Of a stretch of 64,000 nt of DNA, positions 34,951 to 44,774 are shown piece by piece. The position numbers were made by a program, and so were the translations under genes. How positions within the stretch are numbered: position 1 is the stretch's first letter; every line of letters starts with the position of its first letter. This DNA comes from Sipunculus nudus (taxonomy: Eukaryota > Annelida > Sipuncula > Golfingiida > Sipunculidae): assembly GCA_026874595.1 (NCBI GenBank), contig CM049317.1:78323415-78387414 (forward strand), given 5' to 3'. Under the pieces are notes generated by a model that had not been told where the DNA came from, did not search any database, and was given only the letters and a program-made list of their open reading frames with translations.

Positions 34951-34960
34951 TCTGTAAACG
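34951..34960. repeat. LINE target-site duplication, right copy
   Basis: TCTGTAAACG immediately after the A-rich tail, identical to 27892-27901. Confidence 0.75.
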
Positions 34961-35232
34961 GTCTCCCTTAACGCGGATCCGCGTCATCCGGCCATTGAAA
35001 AAATTGTTCCAGCAATACATTAAAGCTGCGTTGGGAAATGAGGATTTGATGGCATATGTTTAATATCAGTTTCCTTGTCTATTATGATTGGAAATTCCCT
35101 CCTACTTTCCGGAATAGTGTGAAACAACCTAGCGTGATACTTTGTATGTTAATGAACATGATCCTTTAATATATAACACGACCAGTGAACTTTGACTACA
35201 AGTCAGTTACTTTTACAAACTAGTCAAGATGC

Positions 35233-36168
35233 ATTGCCTATTAGAACAAATTTAAGACATCATCAGTCCATAACTTATTTGGACTGTCTTGCATATTGGA
35301 ACAAATTTAAGACATCATCAGTTCATTACGTATTTGGATTGTCTTGCCTATTGGAACAAATTTAAGACATCATCAGTCCATAACTTATTTGGATTGTCTT
35401 GCCTTTTGGAAAAAATTTAAGACATCATTAGTCCATTACGTATTTGGATTGTCTTGCCTATTGGAACAAATTTAAGAGATCATCAGTCCATAACGTATTT
35501 GGATTGTCTTGCCTATTGGAACAAATTTAAGACCTCATCAGTCCATAACTTATTTGGATTGTCTTGCCTATTGGAACAAATTTAAGACATCATCAGTCCA
35601 TTACCTATTTGGATTGTCTTGCCTATTGGAACAAATTTAAGACATCATCAGTCAATAACGTATTTGGATTGTCTTGCCTATTGGAACAAATTTAAGACAT
35701 CACCAGTCCATAACGTATTTGGATTGTCTTGCCTATTGGAACAAATTTAAGACATCATCATTCCATAACGTATTTGGATTGTCTGGCCTATTGGAACAAA
35801 TTTAAGACATCATCAGTCCATAACTTATTTGGATTGTCTTGCCTATTGGAACAAATTTAAGACGTCATCAGTCCATAACTTATTTGGATTGTCTAGCCTA
35901 TAGGAACAACTTAAGACATCATCAGTCCATAACTTATTTTGATTGTCTTGCCTATTGGAACAAATTTAAGACACCATCAGTCCATTACTTATTTGGATTG
36001 TCTTGCCTATTGGAACAAATTTAAGACATCATCAGTCCATAACGTATTTGGATTGTCTTGCCTATTAGAACAAATTTAAGACATCATCAGTCCATAACTT
36101 ATTTGGATTGTCTAGCCTATTAGAACAAATTTAAGACATCATCAGTCCATAACTTATTTTGATTGTCA
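35233..36168. repeat. 55-bp minisatellite, about 17 copies
   Basis: The unit is AACAAATTTAAGACATCATC then AGTCCATAACTTATTTGGAT then TGTCTTGCCTATTGG. Copies differ by a few substitutions (for example TTACGTATTTGG versus TAACTTATTTGG). Reading frames across it are artefacts. Confidence 0.93.
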
Positions 36169-36404
36169 AAATTTCTTTCGGGCGCTGAGCCTGTTTTAGA
36201 TTGTTACAGTGAGCCATGTCTTGCCTTTGGCCTACATTTTTGTCTGTAACTGAGGCCGTATTATTTGTTTGGCTTTTGAAAAACTGATTGTTTTATAATT
36301 GACTAAATCATCCAGATTGATGTTCTTTTAAGGGGCCTGGAATTAGCTTTACTCGTGCGATGCGGCATCTGTTATGCCAACGACGAATCACCAATGTAAG
36401 GTAT

Positions 36405-36674
36405 CACGACATATGCGGATTAGCATGAAGAGTATAAACAAATTTACAAAACCCAGTATTTACACCATCCTTTGTTCTTATTGCATAAAAAATTTCGCAT
36501 ATGTATCTCAATTTTGAGCATGTCCTGTTGCTGTTATTGCTGCAGTGAAGACCGTAACACTTCCAGTCGTCAACTTTCTCTTTGTGTTCAGTTGAGTCGT
36601 ACACGTAGATATTCCCAGCGTCTGCCGAGACAGGCGCTTCCGAACAGCATAACTCGCGGTTTGAAATTCCTGCA
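36405..36674 (-). CDS. Possible terminal coding exon, unrecognised Cys-rich
   Basis: On the minus strand a strong acceptor (TATTTTTTGCAG, ending at about 36675) precedes an open frame of about 90 codons. It is rich in cysteine (RELCCSEAP, WKCYGLHCSNNSNRTCSK, YICEIF, TGFC), has an N-glycosylation-like sequon, and ends at a stop at 36404. This composition suggests a secreted or extracellular domain. I do not recognise the family. The candidate exon at 37688-37780 on the same strand ends in a different splice phase, so the two do not join simply. A chance open frame remains possible. Confidence 0.3.
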
Positions 36675-36999
36675 AAAAATATCAAATAATTCATACAGTA
36701 AATTGAAGCGTCCTGAACAGTTCGGGATACACGATTTTTTATTTGTTATATATAAATGATTGTTCGAATAAACAATATTTGTGTTAGGTTGCCATAATTT
36801 TGATCAATGTATAATGTACAGACGCCATGACAACAAATGAAAGGCCGTAGACAAGAGGCTGGACCTGGGGAAACTCGGAAGGAAATAAATAGGTTTTGAA
36901 TTGATTAATATTCATTTAAAGACGTGTTTAAATGTTCTTAAAATTAAATTTAATATTTTGACTCTCTTAATTCCTTTCCCAGTCGGTCATAAGGCTACA

Positions 37000-37530
37000 G
37001 TCCAGGTGAAGCAGGCAGTACTACGGATAGGCAAGGATTACCAGGGATCATCCCGGATACGGTCCGGGGTGGTCCGTGGTGATCCGGGGTGTTTTTTGGC
37101 AGAAAGTATCCCGGTAGAGCCCCGGATTATCACCGCAGAGCTACGTCTCACCACGGTCCGCGAAGGATGCGCTACGGATTCCTGTTTTTGTTTGCGGCGC
37201 TTGTCAGGGGTGATTCGCAGCTCCGACGGGGCACTGCCGTGAAAGTCCTGGGCTCTGCCGTATTGGTCGGTCGCTCAGCCGGGGTAGTTTTCATTGTCCC
37301 GGACCTCCACGGCAGTGGCACGGACACCCACGGCAAAGCCCCGTCAGAGCTACGAAAAAGCCCCGGATCACCCCGGATTACATTCCGCCCCGGATCACCA
37401 CGAATCGCCCCGGCAGTTTTTGACATCCAAAAACTGCCTGCTTGCCTTCCCGGACCGTCCCGGACCATCCCGGCAGCGCCACGGCTTACACCCCGGATCA
37501 CCCCGGACCTATTCGTGGCACTGCCGTAGC
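37000..37530. repeat. GC-rich low-complexity patch of CCGGAT/CCCCGG motifs
   Basis: About 530 bp dominated by variants of CCCCGGATCACCCCGGAT, present in both orientations (GTCCGGGGTGGTCC near 37063, CCCCGGATCACCCCGG near 37372). The composition contrasts sharply with the AT-rich surroundings. Long frames on both strands (Pro/Arg/Ser-rich) follow from the composition. I see no gene. Confidence 0.65.
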
Positions 37531-37687
37531 TCTGCCGGGTCCTCTATGGGACTGATACTTAAGCGGGAATTTCGTTGCTTATGTTATTGTTTTGGCCCTC
37601 TTATCATTTTAAATCAAAGCCTGATTATGTTTTATACAAATGTTTCATTAAAAGCAATATTGACCCCTTAATGGAATTAAAAACTTA

Positions 37688-37780
37688 CGAAGGATATCCT
37701 CAGCTCTTGCATCGACAGTGGTTCATCTCTGATGTCGTAGACCGGAGCATTTGACGGCCCTCCTCCCATCTGAAGTACAC
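37688..37780 (-). CDS. Possible small internal exon
   Basis: On the minus strand, a CAG-type acceptor (AAACGGCAG) and a good donor (TTC|GTAAGT) bound about 30 codons reading LQMGGGPSNAPVYDIRDEP followed by LSMQELRISF. Only one frame is open. The signals are convincing but no domain is recognisable, and the partner exons are not established. Confidence 0.25.
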
Positions 37781-37789
37781 GTCTGCCGT

Positions 37790-38945
37790 TTATAGGAAGG
37801 TGGTTCTTTTCTGTGTGTGCCTAGCTCCTAACCAGTTTGTACTCTTGTGTGAACGATGTCGTCCGGCGAAGATGTGAATACGGTAAAGAATTTCAACAAA
37901 GAAGGCAAGCGTCGCAAGTGCATTTTAAGAAATCGAACACCTTGAAACAACCACTGTGGAGTACAAAATATTATATATATTTAATTATTTTTTTGTAAAT
38001 TAACACACAATAAGCAAAGTAAAAATATGACAATAGGATCTGATATTAAGTATAAATTGTGCTACGCAGACGCTTTACGTGCATATAATTGCACAAGCGA
38101 GTTAATATAATAATGAGGTCATAACAGCAATTGAACTAATATGAAGTATTCAGTATAAAAATATGAACTATAATCACGTCTATTATATATGGCAGTGTTG
38201 TCAGTCGACGAAGGTGCACATGTGAGTTAACCTGAATAAACAATAGGGTAAAGAATTGATATATGTGACAATTATAAATACAATGTTTGTAATTCATATA
38301 TATATAAATGTGTTTATATAAATACAAAAGTAATGTAATGTCTCTCTTTTCTGATAATGATTAATGCATTTATAAAAAAAAATATTGAGTTTATCACTCA
38401 GAAAATGAATAAGTAAAATAGTATTTTTAAAATTGTTGTAATCACAGTAATTACTGGGTGTGCATATATAATCGTTTGAACATAAGTGTTCATTTGATCT
38501 CATAATATCACGCCATAGCGTAAGCTACATACATCCTCTCTCTGTTTGCTAGACCATGGAGAACTGAATTATATAGGATTAATTAAAATAAAAAAAATAA
38601 AGACGATGACATAACAACAGAAATAGGTGACATAAGCTGTAAAAAGCCGGGGGGGGGGGGGTCAATGATGATGATCAAGGGAACAGTGACTTAATGAACG
38701 CCACAACTCCAGGTTAAGGAGAAGTTTAAATTGGGAAGGATTAAGATCGAAAATTCCAGGAAAAAAAACAACCACTGGATTAAAATCACTCATAAAACGC
38801 TTGATATTTAAATCATAAATCAATGCCAATTGTGTTGAACCTTAAAAAAGCTGTGTGCTGCCCCCAAAGCCGACGTTTTTTAGACATCATTGCATTTTTT
38901 GATAAAGCGCTGTGTAAAGAACATATTTGGTTGGTTTGCAGTTGT
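37790..38945. other. Non-genic, nothing firmly recognised
   Basis: Contains a short plus-strand frame from ATG 37858 with a GGTAAAG donor-like site nine codons in, a (TA)-rich patch near 37970 and 38300, and a poly-G run (about 38650-38661). None amounts to a supported gene. Confidence 0.35.
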
Positions 38946-38951
38946 ATTTAG

Positions 38952-39215
38952 AAATGCATTTGCTTGGCTGCCAGTGGTATAGAACATATTTGATTAGCCT
39001 GCATTTGTATAGAACATATTTGATTTGCTGTATGTGGTATAGAACGTATTTGAATGGCTGTCAGTGATATAGAACGTATTTGATTGGCTCTCAGTGGTAA
39101 AGAACATTTTTGATTGGCTGTCAGTGGTATAGAATGTATTTGATTGGCAGTCAGTGGTATAGAACGTATTTGATTGGCTGTCAGTGGTATAGAATGTATT
39201 TGATTGGCTGTCAAT
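38952..39215. repeat. 30-bp minisatellite, about 9 copies
   Basis: The unit is GTATTTGATTGGCTGTCAGT then GGTATAGAAC. The period is ten codons, so several frames stay open (for example LTANQIRSIP repeated); these are not genes. Confidence 0.92.
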
Positions 39216-39645
39216 TGCAACACACGCGATATACATTTTGCCATCTGGTGTTAAAACTCTTCAGAACCCAGTTAAACCGGCAGCAAGCTATTTCTGCCTC
39301 TTAATCTGTGTAAATGACTCTTTAAATGCAATAAGAAATATTGACAAAATATTTAAACTATGATGCCAGGGTCAAGCGCAACTAATCAGTTTGAAAAGTC
39401 TAGTAGTATTCTTAACACTTCACCAATAGCCACTCAAAAATATACAGTCTACACATCTATACCGGGATAGATACTTGAGACAAAATGGCTGCTTGAAATC
39501 GCGTGTCCACCTGGATTAAAACCAGCAATACTATTTTACTGCATCAGCATTACCCTATGATTATTATGGTGTTCAGCATGCATATGCATATGCATATTTT
39601 CGTGTGCAGCACGGGGACCCATTTTATTAACCATTCAGAAAAGCC
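39216..39645. other. Non-genic, nothing recognised
   Basis: Single-copy-looking sequence with a short (ATGCAT)n palindromic patch near 39577-39598. Confidence 0.4.
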
Positions 39646-39649
39646 AAAT

Positions 39650-40260
39650 CATTTTAGAACAGAGAAAAGAAAGGTATGGTCAACCGACTCAAAAGCGGCT
39701 GTATAATCCGCGCCTACCAAAATGCCAGGTGTATTTTCGGTATCACAATAATGCATTACATCCGCGAATAATCTTATTGGTTCCCCTATATATTTACCTG
39801 GTACGAATGCATATTGATCAGGTCCAATTAGGGTTGACAATAAAGGCTTTATACGATTAACTAATATTCTGCTTATAATTTTGGTATCTACGTTTAAAAA
39901 GGCTATTAGAACTCCAGTCTTTTTAAATATCTACAGTCTCGACCTTGTTTTAGGAAAAGAGATACCATAGCCTGCTTTGGTTATTTGTTAATTCGCATTT
40001 AATATCGTTCTCGTTTAAACAATTGGTTAATTCTTGACCTATCAGAAAAAAAATATTTAATGTAAAACTCTTTTGTTAACCCGTCACATCCGGGCGTTTT
40101 ATTTCCAGACATATCGTAAGTTTTATATATTTCCTGACTAGTAAATTCACCTTTACAGTGCAATATTTGTGTATTCGTTAACACCGGGATGTCAATGGAA
40201 TTGAGAAAATTATGGCAATCATCATCGAATAAATTGGTTCAAAATTAATATTTCTCTCGA
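39650..40260 (-). pseudogene. LINE reverse-transcriptase fragment
   Basis: Minus-strand pieces in different frames read NKTPGCDGLTKEFYIKYF (about 40060-40115) and then, closer to 39650, DQYAFVPGKYIGEPIRLFAD and ILVGADYTAAFESVDHTF. These are RT blocks of an L1/Tx1-type LINE, including the first catalytic aspartate region. It is 5'- and 3'-truncated and full of stops. It is a different copy, and probably a different family, from the LINE at 27902-34950. Confidence 0.8.
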
Positions 40261-40600
40261 TTTCCTTAATTTCGTTTTCAAAGCAAAGTATTTTTTCTCT
40301 CTTAACTATCAAATATTACACTAAGTTGATGTGTAACTTCATGACAAGCTATTTCAGATTTAATGTGTTAATAAGACCAAGATATTTATAAGACTCTAAA
40401 TCACCGGGATGAGGGAGACACAGCCTTCAAACACGCACCTGTCCACTTATACGGATGCTTACATTGCTAAAAGGAATAGGAATAATTATATATATAAGGC
40501 TCTCTTTCTGCGTAGAGACTCTTTCACAGTGGAAACCAATTTGTTGCGGTATCGATATATACATAATCTACCATTGAAAACACACAGTCGTAACATCACC
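40261..40600. other. Non-genic, nothing recognised
   Basis: AT-rich sequence between the LINE fragment and the Gypsy LTR; possibly further decayed LINE. Confidence 0.35.
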
Positions 40601-41280
40601 TGTTACGGAACCTAATATCAACAGATCACGTAGTCGTGACGACACAAACCTTGCAACGGAGAAAAAAATCAGATTATGTAACACTAGGCAGCGTAAAATG
40701 TCAAGGGGGAACAAATAAAGAAGTCAGTTTTTTTGGTAAAAAAAATAAATATAATTTATTCTTAAAACAACACTAAATCAATACAATTACACAGTACAAC
40801 AACACTATAACAGCAAATCAATACAAGTATATAAATAAAGTGTACAGTACATGGATACCATGATTGTCACAGCGACAAGTCCTTTAAAACCAATAATCCA
40901 CGTTAACAGTTCAAATAGTCCAACGTAAAGCTCTAGTCGTAATCCTGAAATCAAACTTGAGACAGGCAGCACTAAATTGTATAGAGTTAGTAATAGTAGA
41001 ATCCCTAAAATTACTGGACGATCGGACAGGTCCAACAACTGACTAACACGTTTCCGTGTCCGCTAGATTATTTCTCTCACCTCTCTCCCGGCTCTAAAAC
41101 ACAGCCCCCTATCTATAACTTCTCACCCCAAGCCGAGAACTTTCGAATTCCCGAACAATCCAAAGAACCTAACATGTTACACAGTGCAGGAAACATCTAG
41201 AACAAAGAAAACCGTGTTTCTACACACCAAGGTCCACACGTGAGCCGGCCCGGGTCGGCCAGGCGAGAAAGCCTCAGACT
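40601..41280 (-). repeat. Gypsy 3' LTR, truncated at its 5' side
   Basis: It ends (minus strand) GGTTCCGTAACA at 40601. A TATA-type box (TTATAGATAG) and a GAGAGAGGTGAGAGAAATAATC block lie near 41080-41130. The first 80 or so bases of the LTR, present in the 21125 copy, are missing. Confidence 0.75.
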
Positions 41281-41984
41281 AGCATAACTTGCTGTAATAA
41301 GCCAGACATAAAATAAGACCCTTGGTCAAGCTGGACGGATTTTGGTAATCCAAAAGTTGTAAAAAACTTGGTCAGAACCTTGACAACACTTTTTGCATTA
41401 ATTTTGCGCAATGGTATTGCCTCAGGGAACCTGGTAGATGCGCAAATAACTGTCAGCAAGTATTCATGTCCATATTTTGTTTTGGGCAGTGGCCCAACAC
41501 AATCAACAATAATCCTACTAAATGGTTAATTGAAAGCAGGTCTAAGTAGGGTTTTAGGAGGATTCTCATCCGGCTTGCCTACCATCTGGCATGTATGGCA
41601 TGATTTACAATATCGTACAACATCTGTCCTGAGGTTAGGCAAATAGAAATGTGTACTGACTTTCTGATTAGTTTTATTTATACCTAAATGGTCAGACAAA
41701 AGAGCCTCATGTGCCATGCTCAGAATTACATTGTGATAGCTTTTCGGCATAACCATTTCATGTTCAGTGGCCCACTCATCATCAGCGCATACATAAGGTG
41801 GTCGCCATTTAAGCATGAGCACTCCATTTTTAACATTTGAAACAAACTGGGTTCTGTGACAGTTCATCTTTAGAAACTGCCCTGGGAAACAAACATGAAA
41901 TATCAGGGTCCTGATGCTGTTCCGCGATATGGTCTGACCTTGAGAATGCTGCATCCTGTACGGGCGAGTCGTTAGACGAGTCAC
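41274..41984 (-). pseudogene. Gypsy integrase remnant
   Basis: Upstream piece: the HHCC zinc-finger region with HEALLSDHLGINKTNQK and YCKSCHTCQMVGKP. Downstream piece in a different frame: the core-domain segment CASTRFPEAIPLR and FFTTFGLPKSVQLDQG with the second catalytic aspartate. The catalytic glutamate and C-terminus are lost at the LTR junction. The family inserts element cDNA into the host genome. It is inactive here. Confidence 0.82.
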
Positions 41985-42399
41985 TAGTGACTCCCAGAGT
42001 GTTATTTATCCACATGTGTGTTTTTCTTGGCCATCGATCTAGTTACACCACATGAAGGATACAAATCAAGTGACGGCTTTTCTGTCACTGTTGGTACAGG
42101 CTGTACTTTGTCACCTGCAACATCATTGCCTAGTAGCAAGTGAATTTACGTAAAGGGTAAAGTAGGTCTTATGCCCATGGTAATATTCCCAGAAATCAAA
42201 TCCGACTTTAAATGTATACTGTCAAGCGAAGACTGAAGTGTGCTTGTCTGAAAAAACACCATTTACAAGTGCATGTGCACCAGTAAAGGACCTATTAGGA
42301 AAGTGTAGCTAGCATGAGAGTCTGGCCTGAACCAGTGTCCCTCAAAATTCTATTAGGGGTAGAATCTGAAAAATCACTTGAAAGTGAAACCGTCATGTA

Positions 42400-43790
42400 G
42401 GAATGGCTCAAATAACTCCATTTCAGTCAGGAGAGGAATCTACTACCTCAGTTTCATCAAACAAAAAACTGACAGTGTCAGTTGTATACTCTTTTTCAGA
42501 GTCACTAAATGAATCTACATCCTTATTACAATCCAACCCCTCATGGGAGTCAACAGAGGAATTTTCCTCTGCAGAAACAAACATAAGAGTCTTGAAAGGA
42601 CCTAGCCTAATTAAATTCCTCGCAGGAATCAACTGAGGTAAGCTACGATTCTTCTTTGGAGTCAGACGGCACGTTGGCCTCCGTAGCATCAAACTCTTTA
42701 TTAAAGTCAATAAAGGAGTAATACCCCTTTATTATATGAAATGAATTTGGCTCTCGTACTATGCTCTGCATAGATTTTGAAACACAACCAGAAGCTTTAC
42801 CCTTTGGTTTATTTGCAAGTTTCCAGCAGTCAGATATTAGATGACCATCCTTATTTGCAGTAATTACAGATGTTCTTCGAAAAATGACTGGCCTTGGTTG
42901 GATTCAGACAGAGTGGACGTGGACTGAGGTGTAGCAATGGACCCCGTTGACTACTAGTACTGGGTGACTCCGCCTTAAACTTCTTTTGACCCTACTGGTT
43001 AACTTTCTTGTTTGTGAATATCTGGTTTGTTTTGCTAGTAAAGGACATTTTGTTGGTAAATGAATAATCATCCGCTAATTAAACAGCAATGTCAAAATTC
43101 AGGACTTTTCTCATCAAGAAAATTTAAACATCTGCGTTAATGCAGCGCTTAAATCCTTCAAGCAAAATCAATTGGCGCAAATTGTCACAATCATTCATTA
43201 GATTTTTAGACCTTCATCAGCGATCAAAAACTGCTCTTTTCTCCTAGCTAATTCTACGTAGATCTGAGTTTTGCGCTTTTCCCAATTTCTGAATTTCTGG
43301 CGGTAAGCCTCCGGAACCAACTTATAACCTTACAGCATTAACCGTTTAACCTAGTCATAGTCAGCAGCGGCCTCTACTCAAAGTTCTGTATAAATTTTGT
43401 ATTATGTGGTCAGTAACATCAAAACTGTGAGTTTGGGCAGCACTTAGACTATGTTCTAATTTAAGTCTTTCTAACTCCAGTCGTTTTAACTCAATTTCTT
43501 TTTCTAGTCTTTCTCCTTCTAACCGTTCTTGCATTTCTAACTTTTTTATTTCCAACTGCATAGCAAGAGTGTCATTTTTTATGTTTCCACTTCACTCTCT
43601 TCAATTAAACCATTGCCTTGCATGATTTTAGCAATGATATCAGGCTTTTTCAAAGCTTTTTTCACACCTAGCCCTAAGTGTTATCGCAAACGCAACAAGT
43701 GATCCTTTATCAACTGTTCAAGTTGACCGGGGTCGGGATCTTCAACAAATGTCTCAGGAATGAAATCTGCCATGTTAAGATGTTAAAACA
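42400..43790 (-). pseudogene. Gypsy gag remnant
   Basis: It starts at an ATG near 43773, homologous to the gag start at 20683. It continues with a charged coiled-coil-like stretch (LEIKKLEMQERLEGERLEK at about 43550-43500) and, in shifted frames, a Ser/Asp-rich region (about 42420-42640). A Lys/Arg-rich, zinc-knuckle-region remnant is not clearly preserved. Many stops are present. Confidence 0.65.
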
Positions 43791-43882
43791 ATAACAAAAA
43801 CCACTGATATAAATCTTGTAAACACTGTAATGTAAACAATGTGTCTAGGTCAAGGCCTAATTAATTTTAAAAACTATTAAGC

Positions 43883-43900
43883 CTCCCGGATGAGCCCACA
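43883..43900 (-). other. Gypsy primer-binding site (tRNA-Pro type)
   Basis: Minus strand TGTGGGCTCATCCGGGA, two differences from the tRNA-Pro primer site TGGGGGCTCGTCCGGGA, just inside the LTR. Confidence 0.75.
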
Positions 43901-43906
43901 ATTTTT

Positions 43907-44774
43907 TGTTACGGAACCCAACAACAACAGACCACGTAATTATGACGAGCATAAATTTTGTTATGGAGATAAAAAAAAGCAGATTCTTCAACACTAGGCA
44001 GCGTGAAATGTCTAGGGGAATGAATAAAGAAGTCAGTGTTTTTTTATTAACAAATAACTATAATTGATTCTTAAAACAATTCCAACATTACAATACACTA
44101 AATCAATACAATTACACGTATAACAACAGTATAACAGTAAATCAATACAATTAAACAGTATAATAAATCAAGTTTACAATACCTGGATACCACCCCTGTC
44201 ACAGCGACAATAAATTCTTTAAAACGTATAATCCAGATGAATGGTTCACATAAATCTCCTCAAAAATAATAGTCTAATTCAATCACAAAATCAAACTGTT
44301 GTAATCCAAAAGTGAAGTTCTAATAATAAATCCAAAAGCAAACTGGAGACAGGCCGCGATAAATCTGCATAGAGTTTGTGGAATCCCTCACACTACTGCA
44401 ATTATCGGATAGGTCCAAAACTGACTCCAACTCTTCCGTGTCTGCTGGAATATTTCTCTCCCTTCCCTCCGCTCTTAAACACAGTCCCTATTAAAAATTC
44501 TTATTTTCATCCGAAAATTCTAGAAACTTCTATTTCACGAACAATCCCAAAGAACTCAACAATACATAATACACACGCCCAAAGACCATTACAAGAAACG
44601 CGCTCATAGAGCGCGACCAGCCCAGAAAGTTCCAGATTAGTATGAGCGCTGTGTTTCTATACCCCGCGATAGTTCAGTAGGTGCGGTTATTTATAGCAGC
44701 GCACAGGGTTTGCGCTTGAAACAAACAGAATGCCTACGGACACATGTACAACAATAAAAGATACACCTGTAGCA
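43907..44774 (-). repeat. Gypsy 5' LTR
   Basis: About 868 bp. Minus strand begins TGCTACAGGTGTAT (consensus TGTTACAGGTGCTC) and ends GGTTCCGTAACA, with an AATCAATTATA-type poly(A) region and the CATTTCACGCTGCCTAGTGT block. Confidence 0.75.

Larger units (their letters stand above)
40601..44774 (-). mobile_element. Decayed Gypsy-type LTR retrotransposon
   Basis: Read on the minus strand: 5' LTR (44774-43907), tRNA-Pro-type primer site, gag start at about 43773, a Ser/Asp-rich and protease-region remnant, the integrase zinc-binding and core segments (41984-41274), then a 5'-truncated 3' LTR (about 41280-40601). The RT/RNase H region is missing, so a large internal deletion has occurred. No matching target duplication is seen at the outer ends. 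It belongs to the same LTR family as the copies at 10.4, 19.8, 21.1 and 24.0 kb. Confidence 0.8.

Noticed and set aside
36901-37671. Pro/Arg-rich frames of 109-146 aa on both strands
   Set aside because: Caused by the GC-rich CCGGAT patch; overlapping open frames on both strands with no start or splice context.
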